From assembly GCA_021775835.1 (NCBI GenBank), contig JAJFHC010000009.1, positions 1 to 47,879 of the forward strand: DNA of 47,879 nt, in the 5' to 3' direction. Made by a program: the position numbers and the translations under genes. The stretch's first letter is position 1. The number at the start of each line of letters is the position of its first letter. The stretch comes from Hyphomicrobiales bacterium (GTDB lineage Bacteria; Pseudomonadota; Alphaproteobacteria; Rhizobiales; JAJFHC01). The notes under the pieces are model-generated. The model made no database searches, was not told the origin of the DNA, and worked only from the letters and a program-made list of their open reading frames with translations. This document shows, piece after piece, positions 47,413 through 47,879 of this stretch.

Positions 47413-47879
47413 GTGCAGAAAAGGTTCAGGCACCAAAGATTGTGTTTCTGGCGTGCCGAACGACGCGTGTTGATCAGGGGGCTGTTGGCCCTTGTGGTTG
47501 TTTCCTTCTGCCTGTTTGGTGTTCCTGACTATGCATCAGCGGAAAAACGTGTCGCCCTTGTGGTTGGCAACAGCGCCTATACCCATGCACCGCCACTGGA
47601 AAACCCAAAACATGATGCAGCGGATCTGAGTGCGCTGCTCGAGACGCAGGGCTTTGCCGTCACAACGGGAATCGACCTCACGAAGCGCAAGATGCGTGAA
47701 ACAGTAGACGGATTCGTCGCCGGCCTTGATGGATCAGAAACCGTGTTTTTCTTTTACGCCGGTCATGGCATCCAGGTCCGTGGCAAGAATTACCTCGCCG
47801 CCGTCGATGCCCGGATAACGTCTCAAGATGACCTGGGTACTCAGGCGGTGGCATTGCAGAGCGTCCTGCAGCGTCTTAA
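47413..47879 (+). CDS. Exported caspase-like (peptidase C14 family) protein, 3' end cut by window
   Basis: Only the first 155 codons are present and the frame is open at the edge. Translation probably begins at GTG 47413, with AGGGAGAG about 8 nt upstream. A hydrophobic stretch (LIRGLLALVVVSFCLFGV) is followed by a likely signal cleavage after DYASA. The caspase-like domain begins with KRVALVVGNSAYTHAPPLEN, has PKHDAADLSALLETQGF, and carries the catalytic His in FFFYAGHGIQVRGKNYLAAV. The catalytic Cys lies beyond the window. Bacterial exported caspase homologues of this form often have repeats or peptidoglycan-binding parts at the C-terminus. Their substrates are largely unknown. Confidence 0.85.
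   Translation, partial: MQKRFRHQRLCFWRAERRVLIRGLLALVVVSFCLFGVPDYASAEKRVALVVGNSAYTHAPPLENPKHDAADLSALLETQGFAVTTGIDLTKRKMRETVDGFVAGLDGSETVFFFYAGHGIQVRGKNYLAAVDARITSQDDLGTQAVALQSVLQRL

Noticed and set aside
1..47879. Mobile elements, CRISPR arrays, tRNA genes or a phage region
   Set aside because: No transposase or integrase gene, no regularly spaced repeats and no tRNA-like cloverleaf were seen in any intergenic region.

Overview
The window reads as chromosomal DNA of a GC-rich alphaproteobacterium, probably a marine or host-associated heterotroph. The clues are an IalB-type exported protein, tandem sarcosine/dimethylglycine dehydrogenases, EutA- and EutD-like ectoine-catabolism relatives, an FnrL-type box and a delta-class carbonic anhydrase. 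About 41 protein genes are packed tightly, often with 1-8 nt overlaps. I see no rRNA, tRNA, CRISPR array, insertion sequence or integrase. Both edge genes are cut by the window.

Region 1 (1-10076) handles quaternary and methylated amines. A minus-strand operon runs from a ProX-like binding protein through a ProV-like ATPase, a double-length ProW-like permease and a choline-kinase-like phosphotransferase to two tandem FAD/GcvT-type demethylating dehydrogenases. A DeoR-family regulator is divergent from it. Region 2 (10095-12131) is an L,D-transpeptidase facing away from an AT-rich gap.

Region 3 (12459-21147) is the most unusual block: Rieske oxygenase, GMC oxidoreductase, EutA-like Asp/Glu-racemase-fold enzyme, GntR/FCD regulator, M20 deacylase and two M24 'pita-bread' hydrolases that have lost four of five metal ligands. 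The second M24 protein closely resembles ectoine hydrolase. This looks like an uncharacterised pathway for a nitrogenous compatible solute or betaine.

Region 4 (21168-30562) holds an IalB-like protein with a lysine-rich tail, a PuuB/DadA-type FAD oxidase, a copper module (CopA-type ATPase plus CueR, each behind a MerR-type promoter), a carbamoylase-type M20 hydrolase, an orphan Tat-exported solute-binding protein with a strong terminator, and a delta-class carbonic anhydrase.

Region 5 (30601-39118) has an RpiR regulator and a glutamine-synthetase-family enzyme divergent from a Liv-type ABC transporter (LivM-LivG fusion, LivK, LivF, LivH), followed by an N-formylglutamate-amidohydrolase-like enzyme and a cysteine hydrolase. 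It looks like uptake and deamidation of an amide or N-acyl amino compound.

Region 6 (39396-45858) has a GntR regulator, a 14-bp perfect palindrome over a likely promoter, then E1-alpha/E1-beta TPP dehydrogenase subunits (no E2 or E3), ProC, an SDR, a poorly known protein and RidA. A convergent gene encodes an internally duplicated W-H-x-H...P-D-C protein. The window ends with another FAD amine oxidase and the start of an exported caspase-like protein.
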